A stretch of DNA of 64,000 bases from Algicola sagamiensis DSM 14643 (lineage in GTDB: Bacteria; Pseudomonadota; Gammaproteobacteria; Enterobacterales; Alteromonadaceae), in the NCBI RefSeq assembly GCF_000374485.1, contig NZ_KB894498.1:136489-200488 (forward strand). The letters are read 5' to 3'. This document shows positions 1 through 10,083 of this stretch, in pieces. The notes beneath the pieces are model-generated. The model ran no database searches. It was not told the DNA's origin and saw only the letters and a program-made list of their open reading frames with translations. The number at the start of each line of letters is the position of its first letter. Position 1 is the first letter of the stretch. Position numbers and translations under genes: made by a program.

Positions 1-6
1 TCGAGA

Positions 7-1140
7 TCATCCGCCAGTCAATGCCAGTAAGATACCCGCAGCAACCGCAGAACCAAGTACACCTGCAACATTTGGCCCCATAGCATGCATAAGCAGAAAA
101 TTATGGGGATTTGCTTCCAAGCCAACCTTATTGACTACTCGAGCCGCCATTGGTACCGCAGATACCCCTGCAGCACCAACAAGCGGGTTGATCTGTGATG
201 AGCCAAATTTAGACATCGCTTTTGCCATGAGAACGCCTGAAGCCGTACCGATACCAAAAGCAACCGCACCAAGGCCTAAGATCCCCAATGTTTCGACCGT
301 TAAGAACTTATCTGCACTGAGCTTTGAGCCAACAGCCAATCCAAGGAAAATCGTCACGATATTAATCAGCTCGTTCTGAGCCGTTTTACTCAGACGATCC
401 ACAACACCTGACTCTCGCATTAAGTTTCCAAGGCAAAACATACCAACTAGAGGTGTCGCGGCTGGTAAGAACAATATTGTCATCAACAGTACAGCAAGCG
501 GAAACAGTATTTTTTCTGTGGTGCTCACTGGACGAAGCTGTTCCATCTCGATTTTACGTTCTTCTTCCGTCGTGAGTAATTTCATGATTGGCGGCTGAAT
601 AATTGGCACCAATGCCATATAGGAATAAGCCGCAACAGCAATCGCGCCAAGCAGATCAGGTGCTAATTTAGAAGCAAGGAAAATCGCCGTCGGTCCATCA
701 GCTCCACCAATAATTGCAATTGCAGATGCATCTTTAAGGCTAAATTCAAACCCAGGCACAAAGTTAAGCAGAATTGCACCAAATAAAGTCGCAAAGATAC
801 CGAACTGAGCAGCAGCACCCAATAAAAGCATTCTTGGATTTGCAATCAATGCGCTAAAATCCGTCAGTGCACCAACACCCATAAAAATGAGCAAGGGAAA
901 AACCCCTGTATCAATACCGACTTTATAGACGTAATACAACACACCACCGACCTCAGAAAATCCAGCAACCGGAATATTCGTTAAAATCGCACCAAATCCA
1001 ATAGGCAATAAAAGCAAAGGCTCAAACTTCCGGGCAATTGCTAAGTACAATAACCCACAACCGACCAGCATCATCACAATCTGACCAGGTGTAAAATTAG
1101 CAAGCCCTGTGCTTTGCCACAGAGTGAACAGACTCTCCAT
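7..1140 (-). CDS. oadB: Oxaloacetate decarboxylase beta subunit (Na+ pump membrane subunit)
   Basis: Multi-helix inner-membrane subunit of the sodium-translocating oxaloacetate decarboxylase. It decarboxylates carboxybiotin and couples this to Na+ export. It is almost entirely hydrophobic and carries the family signature [10 protein letters not shown] (about residues 146-155, with the conserved Asp used in Na+/H+ coupling) and a late [10 protein letters not shown] motif. The length of about 377 aa is normal for the shorter members. The ATG at 1140 is preferred over the in-frame GTG one codon upstream because a G-rich ribosome site precedes it. It lies 10 bp after oadA in an oadG-oadA-oadB operon. 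The stop codon is inside the window, so the gene is complete. Assignment is very secure. Confidence 0.96.
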   Translation of the reverse strand: MESLFTLWQSTGLANFTPGQIVMMLVGCGLLYLAIARKFEPLLLLPIGFGAILTNIPVAGFSEVGGVLYYVYKVGIDTGVFPLLIFMGVGALTDFSALIANPRMLLLGAAAQFGIFATLFGAILLNFVPGFEFSLKDASAIAIIGGADGPTAIFLASKLAPDLLGAIAVAAYSYMALVPIIQPPIMKLLTTEEERKIEMEQLRPVSTTEKILFPLAVLLMTILFLPAATPLVGMFCLGNLMRESGVVDRLSKTAQNELINIVTIFLGLAVGSKLSADKFLTVETLGILGLGAVAFGIGTASGVLMAKAMSKFGSSQINPLVGAAGVSAVPMAARVVNKVGLEANPHNFLLMHAMGPNVAGVLGSAVAAGILLALTGG

Positions 1141-1150
1141 CACACCCCCC

Positions 1151-2932
1151 TTAAGCCAAACTCAGCAAAGGATCACCTGATGCAACCGCATCCCCTTCCT
1201 TCACATGAACTTGTGTCACAGTGCCTGACTTCGCAGCGCGTACTTCTGTTTCCATTTTCATCGCTTCCATGATGATCACAACATCACCTTCCGACACTTG
1301 TTGATTCGGACTCACATTGATTTTGAAAATGTTTCCAGCAAGTGGTGCATTCAGTGTTTCACCACCAGAGACAGATGCTGATTGAGGAATATTTTCTTCC
1401 CGAGCGGGCGTCACGGACTTTAACTCGCCACTTGGTGCGACTGTGACTTCATACACTCTGCCATCAACCTGAACCACATAATTTTCGACACCACCAGTCG
1501 ATGATTGTGCTGGTGCAGACTCTGCTTTCGTACTTGATTGCTCTGATGAAGGTGCCGCCTCAAATGCGCTTGGATTATTGCGGTTCTCCAAAAACTTTAA
1601 ACCGATTTGTGGGAATAGCGCATAGGTCAATGTATCATCGATGGTATCTGAGGCGAGCTTGAAACCTTTTTCGCTCGACAATTTTTCTATTTCGCTTACA
1701 AGCGCGTTCATCTCCGGCTCAATGACATCCGCTGGTCGACATTGAATTGGATCTGCACCTTCAAGAACACGCGCTTGTAGGTCTTTATTGACCGGGGCTG
1801 CGGTTGCACCATACTCCCCTTTTAAAACCCCTGCAGTTTCTTTTGTGATTGTTTTGTAGCGCTCACCGGTTAAGACATTCAAAACGGCTTGCGTACCAAC
1901 AATTTGGGAGGTTGGCGTAACCAGAGGAATAAATCCAAGATCTTCACGCACATGAGGAATTTCCTCCAACACCGCATCCAATTTATCAGCAGCACCCTGT
2001 TCCTTCAGTTGGTTTTCCATGTTGGTCAGCATGCCACCCGGTACCTGAGCCGTCAGGATCCTCGCATCAACCCCTTTCAAACTGCCCTCAAATTGAGCAT
2101 ATTTTTTGCGAACACCACGAAAATATGCCGCAATTTCTTCCAATAGATTGAGATCCAATCCTGTATCTCTTTGCGTGCCTTCCAGCATGGAGACGATTGT
2201 TTCTGTTGGTGAGTGGCCGTAAGTCATACTCATAGACGAAATTGCAGTGTCGAGCATATCAATCCCGGCATCAATCGACTTTTGATAAGTCGCCATGCTT
2301 AAGCCTGTTGTCGCGTGACACTGCATGGTGATGGGTAAATCGATGGTTTCTTTTAATCGTGTGATCAACTCTTCTGCTTCATAGGGCTTTAAAAGCCCTG
2401 CCATATCTTTGATACAGAGTGAGTGACACCCCATATCTTCGATTTGACGCGCCATATCCAGCCAGATTTCCATCGTATGCACAGGACTCACCGTATATGA
2501 AATTGTTCCTTGGGCATGCGCACCAACATCGAGTGTTGCCTTGACGGCTGTCTGAAGGTTTCTCACATCATTCATCGCATCAAAAATACGAAAAATGTCC
2601 ACCCCATTGGTATGTGCTCTTTCCACAAATTTTTGGACAACATCATCCGCATAATGCCGATAACCTAGCAAGTTTTGTCCTCTCAACAGCATTTGCTGTT
2701 TCGTGTTTGGCATCGCAGCTTTGAGTTTACGGATCCGCTCCCAAGGGTCTTCACCTAAGTAGCGAATACACGCATCAAACGTTGCGCCACCCCAAGATTC
2801 CAAAGACCAAAAACCAACCTGATCAAGTTTAGAGGCAATAGGCAACATATCTTCGATACGAAAACGCGTTGCCAGAAGCGACTGGTGAGCATCCCTCAAG
2901 ACGACATCGGTCAATTGCAAAGGTTTTACCAT
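1151..2932 (-). CDS. oadA: Oxaloacetate decarboxylase alpha subunit (biotin carboxyltransferase)
   Basis: Cytosolic subunit that transfers CO2 from oxaloacetate to biotin. The N-terminal carboxyltransferase TIM barrel shows LRDAHQSL near the start and the zinc-site segment MQCHATTG. A Pro/Ala/Ser-rich linker follows (about residues 455-515). The C-terminal biotin-carrier domain has EAMKMETEV, with the biotinylated Lys near residue 559. The frame stays open 28 codons further upstream, but the ATG at 2932 is chosen because GAGG sits just before it and homologues begin with VLRDAHQS a few residues in. That start also leaves oadG intact, with a 13 bp gap. Length is 593 aa, typical of the family. 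Confidence 0.96.
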   Translation of the reverse strand: MVKPLQLTDVVLRDAHQSLLATRFRIEDMLPIASKLDQVGFWSLESWGGATFDACIRYLGEDPWERIRKLKAAMPNTKQQMLLRGQNLLGYRHYADDVVQKFVERAHTNGVDIFRIFDAMNDVRNLQTAVKATLDVGAHAQGTISYTVSPVHTMEIWLDMARQIEDMGCHSLCIKDMAGLLKPYEAEELITRLKETIDLPITMQCHATTGLSMATYQKSIDAGIDMLDTAISSMSMTYGHSPTETIVSMLEGTQRDTGLDLNLLEEIAAYFRGVRKKYAQFEGSLKGVDARILTAQVPGGMLTNMENQLKEQGAADKLDAVLEEIPHVREDLGFIPLVTPTSQIVGTQAVLNVLTGERYKTITKETAGVLKGEYGATAAPVNKDLQARVLEGADPIQCRPADVIEPEMNALVSEIEKLSSEKGFKLASDTIDDTLTYALFPQIGLKFLENRNNPSAFEAAPSSEQSSTKAESAPAQSSTGGVENYVVQVDGRVYEVTVAPSGELKSVTPAREENIPQSASVSGGETLNAPLAGNIFKINVSPNQQVSEGDVVIIMEAMKMETEVRAAKSGTVTQVHVKEGDAVASGDPLLSLA

Positions 2933-2945
2933 CTTTGAATCCTCG

Positions 2946-3209
2946 TTATTTATGTTGTTTCCGATATTGATGGATTGCAGCGCTAATCGCTGCAACAACT
3001 TCTGGTGGTGTACCATGTTGCTGTGCCTTCACAGCATGCGGGGCTGGTGTGATCGACGGAACTGGGTCATCTCGGCGCGTATCAATCGATACGGCAAATT
3101 TTGTCAGCGCTTTAATACAAATGATCAGTAAGATTAAGAAGACAAATACAAATCCCATCCCGGTAAGCATTAAATTAAGCGCTTCAAGTAGTTGTTCTGT
3201 CACTGCCAT
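2946..3209 (-). CDS. oadG: Oxaloacetate decarboxylase gamma subunit
   Basis: Small single-span membrane protein (87 aa) that assembles the alpha and beta subunits; in known enzymes its C-terminus binds zinc. One hydrophobic helix (about residues 14-34) is followed by a Pro/His-rich stretch and a short C-terminal amphipathic segment containing [16 protein letters not shown], which is typical of OadG. The ATG at 3209 is used rather than an upstream in-frame start because AAGAG precedes it and the TM segment then begins at the usual distance. It is first in the oadGAB operon, so its promoter should lie in the region upstream (3210-3560). Confidence 0.9.
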   Translation of the reverse strand: MAVTEQLLEALNLMLTGMGFVFVFLILLIICIKALTKFAVSIDTRRDDPVPSITPAPHAVKAQQHGTPPEVVAAISAAIHQYRKQHK

Positions 3210-3560
3210 GCGAATTCTCTTATTCTTATCGTTGATACAAGCATTAATGGAGATAAAATCCCAAGCCTCTGAGTCTTTCACCGAATGAATATAAAATCAA
3301 TATATTCATCAATAATAGATTTTTAACCCACTTAAAAGCATAAGGAACCAAATAGAGTAATTACTCCATTGCTCCAGTCAAGCTTTTTCCAGTTCTTTTG
3401 ATTTAAAACGATCCATGATAGACGTGTTTTGACGAAGGTGAATTCTTCTTAAGTATGAGTTGGACTTATTTTATGTACAGTTCTGGAAGTATATAGAGCG
3501 GAAATTTATCGAGTGGCCAATAAAAAGAATGGATTGGTAAAAAAGAAAATTGGGTATGCA
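3210..3560. other. Intergenic region upstream of oadGAB
   Basis: AT-rich non-coding stretch between the oadG start and the arcA terminator. It must hold the oadGAB promoter (minus strand). I see no convincing ORF, RNA or clear -35/-10 pair. Short overlapping frames on both strands look random. Confidence 0.5.
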
Positions 3561-3590
3561 AAAAGAAAACGCGCAACAGATGCTGCGCGT
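3561..3590 (-). terminator. Rho-independent terminator of arcA
   Basis: Read on the minus strand, a 7-bp stem (ACGCGCA/TGCGCGT) with an 8-nt loop is followed by a T-rich run (TTTTCTTTTT). It lies about 50 bp beyond the arcA stop codon. Confidence 0.8.
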
Positions 3591-3641
3591 CTCTCGAATT
3601 AGGACCATCAGATAGTCGCTTCTTTAGTAAATTGGGAGCAA

Positions 3642-4361
3642 TTACTTATCTAATTTACCAATAAAACGATAACCTTCACCATGAATTGTGCTGATCAACT
3701 CGGGAGAATCAACATCTGACTCAAAATGTTTACGGATACGACGAATTGTAACGTCGACCGTTCTATCGTTTGGACGAAGCTCACGACCAGTCATATGTTT
3801 AATTAACTGTTCGCGTGAGAAAATTTTTCCTGGGGAATCAAGCATTAAGCGTAATGCGCGATACTCACCCTTTGGTAGCCTTCTGCTTTCGCCTTTGGGG
3901 GACAATAAACAACGACTATTCTCGTCTAACTGCCATCCATTAAATCGAAGAATTCCATCACTATCTTCATCTTCCTCATCCTTGGTTACTTGGTTCGTTG
4001 TTCTTGACAGAAGGTTACGTGCTCGAATCGTTAATTCTCTTGGATTAAAAGGTTTCGTGATGTAATCATCTGCACCAATCTCTAATCCTAGAATACGATC
4101 AACATCATTATCTCGTCCTGTTAAGAAGACAAGAGCAATGTTTTCCTTTTGGCGGAGTTCACGAGCTAATATAAGCCCGTTCTTACCAGGTAAATTGATG
4201 TCCATGACAACAAGATCAACCGTCGTAGTCGACAACTGCTCATGCATTTCATCGCCATCAATTGCTTCTAGCACTTGGTATCCTTCTGCTTCGAACAAAC
4301 TAACAAGGTTTAAACGAGTGACATCCTCGTCTTCTACAATCAGAATAACTGGTGTTTGCAT
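3642..4361 (-). CDS. arcA: Aerobic respiration response regulator ArcA
   Basis: OmpR-type response regulator for redox control of respiratory and carbon metabolism. The receiver domain has acidic residues at 10-12, phospho-acceptor Asp54 in [12 protein letters not shown], and [15 protein letters not shown]. The C-terminal winged helix contains [20 protein letters not shown] and ends with TIHGEGYRF, closely matching ArcA of enteric bacteria and Vibrio. Length 239 aa (E. coli 238). The ATG at 4361 matches the family start (MQTP); a TTG two codons upstream has a better-placed AAGG and remains possible. The cognate ArcB hybrid kinase is not in the window. The kinase upstream on the same strand is a different, non-hybrid type. 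Confidence 0.95.
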   Translation of the reverse strand: MQTPVILIVEDEDVTRLNLVSLFEAEGYQVLEAIDGDEMHEQLSTTTVDLVVMDINLPGKNGLILARELRQKENIALVFLTGRDNDVDRILGLEIGADDYITKPFNPRELTIRARNLLSRTTNQVTKDEEDEDSDGILRFNGWQLDENSRCLLSPKGESRRLPKGEYRALRLMLDSPGKIFSREQLIKHMTGRELRPNDRTVDVTIRRIRKHFESDVDSPELISTIHGEGYRFIGKLDK

Positions 4362-4719
4362 TCTCAAATCAACCTTTTCAAAGTGGATACCTAAATGTCG
4401 CCTTTTCTTAAAGGGCTTTTAAACTATTAGGATTATAGGGGCTAAATGATCGCATAACAAGAGACTTTAACCATAGAGAATCGGAACACATACAAGGCCT
4501 TTAAAAGCTGTTTTCATGTTTATTTCCCTTCGTTCAAGATATGTCACATAAAACCAAATTATTAGATTCATTTGTGAGCTTTTTGATCTTTTTGCATACA
4601 AACACTGTTTTTATTTTGAACAATAATTAACTTTGTGTTTGTCTTGAATTTCTAAACTGAAAATTGTTTTGAACTGATTTTGTTTCCAATTTAGCAAAAT
4701 GTGAGTTTGAGGTTTTCGG
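4362..4719. other. Intergenic region between sensor kinase gene and arcA
   Basis: About 350 bp of AT-rich non-coding DNA. It is long enough to hold an independent arcA promoter and a 5' leader, consistent with arcA not being co-transcribed with the kinase gene. I see no strong hairpin with a T-run, no RNA gene and no credible ORF. Confidence 0.5.
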
Positions 4720-6345
4720 CTATTTTACAGTACTGTTTGACACAGGAAAATGAATATCGAATATCACGCCTTGTCCCTCTTCACTTTCCAAAGAAATCGA
4801 TCCACCCAATGCTTGCGTGACCAAATTATAGACAAGATGCATCCCCAACCCTGAACCACCAACCCCCCGTTTCGTCGTGACAAATGGATCAAAAATACGA
4901 CTTTTTATGGAGTCTGGAACACCCTTCCCATTATCCTGATATTTCATATTACAGGTGTTATTTGAGCAAGAAATCGCAATTGTGATCACGCCATAATCCA
5001 TCGCTTCGAATCCATGAATGATCGAATTCATGATCAAATTGATCAAAATTTGATTAATCGGGCCGGGCTGACTGTTTATTTTTAAGCTCTCTTCACAGTC
5101 AATGACGATTTCATGCTTCACTTTCTTCAAATGCGGTTGTAAAGAAAGAATAATTTCACTCACCAGATGTTTAATCCGGATTTCTCTGGCATCTTCGGTG
5201 ACCTGATCAACTGCAACCTGCTTAAAGCTGCTGATGAGTTCTGCGGCCCGGTTCAAGTTTCGATAAATAATCGACAAGTTTTCCAACGCATCGCCCAAAT
5301 ACTTCGCCAATTGGCTAGCACTCAGTTTTTTATTCTCCATAAATTCCTGAATTTCGACCGTTCTATCCGTCAACAAGGTCGAAGCGGTGATCCCTAAACC
5401 TATCGGCGTATTCACTTCATGTGCAACACCCGCAACCATTTGCCCAAGTGAGGCCATTTTTTCATTTTCAACAAGTTGATTCTGATATTGATGCATCTGC
5501 TCAAGGGTATCCAAGAGCTCCTGGTTCGCTTCTTTGAGGGCTTCTGTTCTTTGGTTGACTTTGCTTTCCAAGTTTTGGTTCAACTGGCGAAACTCACGTT
5601 CTGCTTCTTCCTGTTGTGTCGTCTGCTGTTGAATACGCTCTAGGAGATTATTAAAAGCTTTACCCAGAATATTAATTTCCTTAATCGGGATATCTGGCGT
5701 TCGGATGGAGTAATCTTTATCTTTTGATACCTGTTGAACAATATTAATAAACTCGGTGAGCGGCTGTGTCAGCCGTCGCTGTTGCCGCAGCGTGATCATC
5801 AATGCTAGCGAGAGCGCCGTCAGGCCAACACAGGCATCAATCAATAAGGTATTCGTAATATAATCATCCAGAGACTTCAACGAGCCACGAAGATACACAT
5901 AACCCACCGTGTTCTTTTCAAACTCAATCACTTTCACCATTTCTAAGTAGTTCTTGTGAAAGGTTGCTTCTCCTAACTTTTCAACAGCAGAAAACTTGGC
6001 AGGGACAGGAGGAACGCCACCTTGATTAAAGCTCGCGAAAAATGAAAGCTCATTCGTGAACTCATCGATGCGATAGATATGAATATTCTCAATCATGGAT
6101 GCAGCCTGAAAGCTTGTCAGGCGCTTTTCTTCTGTCTCAGGATCATCAAAAAGGATACTGGTTGTTGCATTGAAGGCGATAATATCAGCATAGGTCTCCA
6201 ACTTATCAACCAGCTGTTCTTTTTGCTTCTTGATACTGATATAAGTCGACACAATCACAGAAAGCAGAAGTGACATGGCGGAAATCGTCATGACAATCCA
6301 CATCAGTGTTTTTTTAATTGATACAGTATTTGCCTGAGAAGGCAT
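4720..6345 (-). CDS. Membrane sensor histidine kinase (CHASE8-like sensor, HAMP, HisKA, HATPase)
   Basis: 541-aa membrane kinase. TM1 is at about residues 13-35 and TM2 at about 167-186. Between them is a periplasmic sensor region resembling CHASE8-type domains. A HAMP-like linker and a long coiled coil (about 235-295) lead to the dimerisation helix with phospho-acceptor His309 in VAHEVNTP. The ATPase domain has N-box Asn440, DNGKG at 471-475 and GGSGLGMHLV near 497-506. The HEVNTP motif is typical of large orphan kinases that often sense redox or envelope cues. It has no receiver domain, and no dedicated response regulator is adjacent. arcA lies downstream on the same strand but 350 bp away, so pairing with ArcA is not implied. 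Ligand unknown. Confidence 0.88.
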   Translation of the reverse strand: MPSQANTVSIKKTLMWIVMTISAMSLLLSVIVSTYISIKKQKEQLVDKLETYADIIAFNATTSILFDDPETEEKRLTSFQAASMIENIHIYRIDEFTNELSFFASFNQGGVPPVPAKFSAVEKLGEATFHKNYLEMVKVIEFEKNTVGYVYLRGSLKSLDDYITNTLLIDACVGLTALSLALMITLRQQRRLTQPLTEFINIVQQVSKDKDYSIRTPDIPIKEINILGKAFNNLLERIQQQTTQQEEAEREFRQLNQNLESKVNQRTEALKEANQELLDTLEQMHQYQNQLVENEKMASLGQMVAGVAHEVNTPIGLGITASTLLTDRTVEIQEFMENKKLSASQLAKYLGDALENLSIIYRNLNRAAELISSFKQVAVDQVTEDAREIRIKHLVSEIILSLQPHLKKVKHEIVIDCEESLKINSQPGPINQILINLIMNSIIHGFEAMDYGVITIAISCSNNTCNMKYQDNGKGVPDSIKSRIFDPFVTTKRGVGGSGLGMHLVYNLVTQALGGSISLESEEGQGVIFDIHFPVSNSTVK

Positions 6346-6448
6346 TCAGTGTCTTCCTCTGCTCACTTAACGTGCTTGATGTTAAGCAATGGATTTCATT
6401 AATATAGCAAATATTGAAGCTGCCCAGAGTTGAAGAAGGAATAAAGCG

Positions 6449-6904
6449 CTGAATATAAACTGGTTAGCCACATATAAAAATATAGCCTTTCGTGCAGGAA
6501 TCTCCGTACAATCCTGGCAATCTTTCTATATTGTGACACCCTGTAACCCAAAAAGCGCCGTGTTAAGTGATATCGAGAACCACCAAAGGCTACTCAAATT
6601 TCATCAACAACTCTTCAATGAAAATGTGCCGTTTGCCCCGGTAATTGGCTGTTCGCCCGACTTCACCCATCAGGAAATTGGTGCCGGAATTCAATGCACC
6701 GAAGCCGTTGCACAATCACTTGCAAGTACATTTCAACAAAATGCAATTTATTTTGTTCAGCAAGAAAAAATCTTTCTAGAACCTGCGCTCATGTCATTTG
6801 AAAAAGCAAAACTCGATAAAAGATTTTCTGAATATGTTGGAGAATGGCTCGATGAGGATGTGAAATTGAGCGCCCTGATTGAGGACGCTCGACATAAGAA
6901 TTGA
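6449..6904 (+). CDS. DUF3293 domain protein, probable non-canonical start
   Basis: Small cytosolic protein of the DUF3293 type, function unknown. The visible core is a TPCNPKSAVLSDIENHQR segment (family pattern: T-x-NP-x-S...SDxEN), then a GIQCTEAVAQSLASTF..NAIYFV segment. The first ATG/GTG/TTG codon in frame is a GTG at 6533, but the frame is open back to 6434, and the extra 28 codons read like the expected N-terminal strand (AFRAGISVQSWQSFYIV). A good AAGGA lies 8 nt before a CTG at 6449, so I place the start there. With the GTG start the protein would be 123 aa and lack its first strand. Function in the family is not established. Confidence 0.7.
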   Translation: MNINWLATYKNIAFRAGISVQSWQSFYIVTPCNPKSAVLSDIENHQRLLKFHQQLFNENVPFAPVIGCSPDFTHQEIGAGIQCTEAVAQSLASTFQQNAIYFVQQEKIFLEPALMSFEKAKLDKRFSEYVGEWLDEDVKLSALIEDARHKN

Positions 6905-6912
6905 AAATTCAA

Positions 6913-7770
6913 TTATTGTAGGCGTGTCACCTTCAATCCTTCTTTCTTTAATAATGCAGGCAATCCATTGTCTCCCATCATGTGGGCAGCCCCAACAACA
7001 ACAAACAGTTTCTCTTTCTTTTGCATCTTCGGCTTGAGTTGCTTCAACCAATTTCTGTTGCGAGAATATAAAAAGTTTTCTAATTGCGTTTCGTTCATTT
7101 GCTCTTTCGATATACGTTCAATCGCTGCCATATCCCCTTTTGGCCATGCCTCCATCAGTGCGCGATACTCTTCATCCGTGAAAGTCACCATCATAAGCAG
7201 ATCTTTTTCGTTTTCAATCATCTTTTGTAATAAATCGAGCTGAAAGTCAAATGACTCCAGTGCCATTGTTTCTTTTCGATGCTTTAAAGCCTGATCCAAC
7301 ATAAATTTATCCACCCCAACGTTTGGCATATATCCCAAGCGCATATATGTAGACATGGTTAAGATAATGCTCACCCCCCAAGGCTTCATTCCCTGGAATT
7401 TCTCTGGCGGCATTTGCTGCTTGAGCATATACGCAGAAAATTGTTTCCAGCCATCTTTTGAAAAGAAATCAGATAGCTTTTTCCCAGGCGGTTGCATCAT
7501 CGCCTGCATCATTTTTTGTTGATCACTTGGACTGTCCAACACTTCCACAACCAGCTTATCTGTCTTGACAAACGCGTCTTGAATATTTTTTGGTAACGGA
7601 TACCAGGACGCTTTGCCTAAATGAACGGAGCCAAACAGGTAAGAGGCGTTTTCGCCTTCTCCAACCTTCCAAAGTGCGGGTTTGATTTCTGCGGCACTGA
7701 GTGACCACGAAAGACAAAATGTCAGGATCCAAAGGATCCGAACAGGGTTCAAAGACTTCATAAACATCAT
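6913..7770 (-). CDS. TraB/GumN family secreted protein
   Basis: 285-aa exported protein with a Sec signal peptide (hydrophobic about residues 10-24, cleavage near SLSAAE). It has the two family motifs: GSVHLG at residues 47-52 and a C-terminal GAAHMMGDNGLPALL. These match TraB/PrgY/GumN (TIKI-type) proteins, which have a putative metalloprotease-like fold; the bacterial role is not known. AGGA seven nt before the first ATG supports the start. It lies convergent to and 8 bp from the DUF3293 gene. Confidence 0.87.
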   Translation of the reverse strand: MMFMKSLNPVRILWILTFCLSWSLSAAEIKPALWKVGEGENASYLFGSVHLGKASWYPLPKNIQDAFVKTDKLVVEVLDSPSDQQKMMQAMMQPPGKKLSDFFSKDGWKQFSAYMLKQQMPPEKFQGMKPWGVSIILTMSTYMRLGYMPNVGVDKFMLDQALKHRKETMALESFDFQLDLLQKMIENEKDLLMMVTFTDEEYRALMEAWPKGDMAAIERISKEQMNETQLENFLYSRNRNWLKQLKPKMQKKEKLFVVVGAAHMMGDNGLPALLKKEGLKVTRLQ

Positions 7771-7810
7771 ACATTGTTCCTATTGTTAGATGATGGGTGT
7801 ATGGTCCAGC

Positions 7811-8104
7811 CTAGTTCATCAAGGCTAGAATTTCTTCCTTCGACATCCCCAGCGAGCTTTCGATTTCGCGCCATTTCATTTTCTGCAAAACAGCTTCGGT
7901 TTCATCGGCTGGGGTGATAAACAACTCCTTAAAGTCGCTTTTGCAAAAGCAAATCAGTTTCGTTTTGTTATCTTTTAAAATGGATTTGAAAATTAAATTT
8001 TCACAGGGGATTTGGCGTTTGGGGTCTTCGATACATTGAGATGGTATTGCGGCTGCAACCGAAAAGGAAAAGACTTGTAAAATTACTGCCGCGAGTTGTC
8101 TCAT
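7811..8104 (-). CDS. Small secreted cysteine-containing protein, unknown
   Basis: 97-aa protein with a signal peptide (residues about 1-19, AAA before the mature IPSQC). The mature part has several cysteines (QCIED, PCENL, ICFCKSD) that could form disulfides, and a C-terminal helix ending KEEILALMN. I do not recognise a domain. It lies on the same strand between rsmC and the TraB/GumN gene with short spacers, so a shared transcript is possible. Confidence 0.6.
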   Translation of the reverse strand: MRQLAAVILQVFSFSVAAAIPSQCIEDPKRQIPCENLIFKSILKDNKTKLICFCKSDFKELFITPADETEAVLQKMKWREIESSLGMSKEEILALMN

Positions 8105-8160
8105 GGCTTTTTCAGAAGTTGTCGAATGTTTTTACAAGTCTATGCCTTTTTTTGCAAAGG

Positions 8161-9195
8161 TCAACGCATGAAGTAGCTCGCCCGATAGAGCTGAAATCCC
8201 TTATTTTTCGCTACAATATGACAGGTACCAATCGTATCTTCAATAATCGGTGGATACTTTAAAAAGCTATTCGCAACCAAATGAAGCTGCCCTTTCGACT
8301 TTAAATGCGCTTTACAGCCACGAATAAAACTCTCCGTCACGTTATAGTCTGTCTTCACGCCTTTATGGAACGGTGGGTTCGTATAAATACCGTTAAAAAC
8401 GCCTTTGACTTGTGACCAACCGTTTGAAGGGTACACTTTAGCGTCCACTTCATTGGCATTGAGGGTTTTTTCTGTCGAGGCAAGTGCCAAGGCTGAAACA
8501 TCAATCGCTTCTACTGTCGCATTTTCATTACGACTTGCAAGCCAAGCGGTGATCACTCCAGCACCACAACCAAAGTCCAACACACGTCCTCTCGGTTTAT
8601 CTGTCTGCTCCTCAAGCAATAATCGCGTTGCGATGTCTAATTCGCCATGACTAAATACGCCTGGCAGAGAATAGACTTGCAAAGCACGTTCGCCTATCGA
8701 TACATCATATTGCTTGAACCAGGCTTCCACACGAAACTCAGGTACAGCTTCCGTGAGTTGACCATGATACAAAATACAGTGCCGTGCAGCGTCAACTTTT
8801 CCTATCGATGCACAATAACCAGCCAATTGCTTTTGCGCAGACTTGACGCCCCCTTTATTGTCACCCACCACATACACATCTGCATTCTCTTGAAGGACTG
8901 GAGCAGCCATATGGAAGATGTACTCAAATTCCTGCTTTGATTTTGGATAATATATCAAAATCGCATCATGGGACGGGCAATCTGCTGGCAACTGATGGGA
9001 GAAGAAGGTTTGCTGACAAGTTTTACTGGCGACTTCAAATGATCGCCAATCTAGCGCAATCACTGTGATGTCTGCACTCGTCTCTTGCATGAGCATCTCG
9101 ATACCTGCATCATCTGGGCAATTTACAACGAGCAGTTTCTTCTGTTCAAACACATCTAAGTTTCGCTCAAGCAATTGATTTGCATTCGTTAACAT
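8161..9195 (-). CDS. rsmC: 16S rRNA (guanine-1207-N2) methyltransferase
   Basis: 344-aa SAM-dependent methyltransferase of the RsmC type, which methylates G1207 of 16S rRNA in the 30S subunit. The N-terminal half is a degenerate methyltransferase-like domain (LIYYPKSKQE region, VVGDNKGGVKSA). The C-terminal catalytic domain has LDFGCGAG at 206-213 and the NPPF catalytic motif at 273-276. The ATG at 9195 is chosen over the longer open frame (to 9240) because AGAGGA precedes it and it aligns with the E. coli N-terminus. It starts 17 bp after the trmB stop, so trmB-rsmC are probably co-transcribed. Confidence 0.93.
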   Translation of the reverse strand: MLTNANQLLERNLDVFEQKKLLVVNCPDDAGIEMLMQETSADITVIALDWRSFEVASKTCQQTFFSHQLPADCPSHDAILIYYPKSKQEFEYIFHMAAPVLQENADVYVVGDNKGGVKSAQKQLAGYCASIGKVDAARHCILYHGQLTEAVPEFRVEAWFKQYDVSIGERALQVYSLPGVFSHGELDIATRLLLEEQTDKPRGRVLDFGCGAGVITAWLASRNENATVEAIDVSALALASTEKTLNANEVDAKVYPSNGWSQVKGVFNGIYTNPPFHKGVKTDYNVTESFIRGCKAHLKSKGQLHLVANSFLKYPPIIEDTIGTCHIVAKNKGFQLYRASYFMR

Positions 9196-9212
9196 CACAT
9201 TCCTCTTTGTTA

Positions 9213-9935
9213 TTATTTTTTCTGGAAAATCAAGTCCCAAACACCATGCCCCAAGCGCTGACCACGGTTTTCAAACTTCGTCAGTGGGCGCGAATCCGGA
9301 CGAGGCACATAATCACCCTGCTCAGATGTATTGGTATAGCCCGGTGCAGCAGACATCACTTCTAACATGTGCTCGGCGTAGTTTTCCCAATCTGTCGCCA
9401 TATGGAAAAAGCCGCCTGTTGCCAACTTTTGTGCAATGTCTTGAGCAAATTTAGGTTGCACAATTCGTCGCTTATGGTGACGTTTTTTATGCCAAGGATC
9501 AGGGAAGAACAATTGCACCGTATGCAGCCCATTGTCTGGGATGCAATCACGTAAGACTTCAACCGCGTCATGTTCATATACACGCAGATTTGTGACGCCA
9601 TGTTCTTGGGCCTCCATCAAGCAGGCACCAACACCAGGGCGATGGACTTCAATACCGATAAAATTCTTCTCGGGTGCTTCTTTGGCCATTTGCACCAAAG
9701 ATTTGCCCATACCGAAGCCGATTTCCAGCACAACCGGGTTGTCGTTGCCAAATACCTGGCCAAAATCAAGCAAACCATCTTCATGGTTTAAGCCCATGGT
9801 TGCCCAATGATTTTCCAATGCGCTTGCCTGGCCCTTGGTTAAACGCCCTTCACGTTTGACAAAGCTCTTGATTTCACGAATATACTTTCCATCGCGTTTT
9901 GCTTGCTCCAAGGATTCATTTCGCTCTTCGGACAT
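9213..9935 (-). CDS. trmB: tRNA (guanine-N7-)-methyltransferase
   Basis: 240-aa TrmB, which forms m7G46 in the variable loop of tRNAs. It shows the SAM-binding [12 protein letters not shown] (about residues 68-79), the family hallmark [15 protein letters not shown] (about 144-158) and a C-terminal [17 protein letters not shown] substrate-binding segment. The gene is divergent from mutY with a 148-bp gap, an arrangement that resembles the trmB/mutY neighbourhood of many gammaproteobacteria. Confidence 0.96.
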   Translation of the reverse strand: MSEERNESLEQAKRDGKYIREIKSFVKREGRLTKGQASALENHWATMGLNHEDGLLDFGQVFGNDNPVVLEIGFGMGKSLVQMAKEAPEKNFIGIEVHRPGVGACLMEAQEHGVTNLRVYEHDAVEVLRDCIPDNGLHTVQLFFPDPWHKKRHHKRRIVQPKFAQDIAQKLATGGFFHMATDWENYAEHMLEVMSAAPGYTNTSEQGDYVPRPDSRPLTKFENRGQRLGHGVWDLIFQKK

Positions 9936-10083
9936 GCCCGTTACCTACCTCAATACCAGCCTTACAAAAAATAGTCGCGCATTATATCAACCGTGGCCTC
10001 CCAAGGAAATACTTGCGATTTTGGGAAAGATCCATACACTGCCGGGGGCGCATTTCAACAAGGTATAAAGGGCACATAATTTC

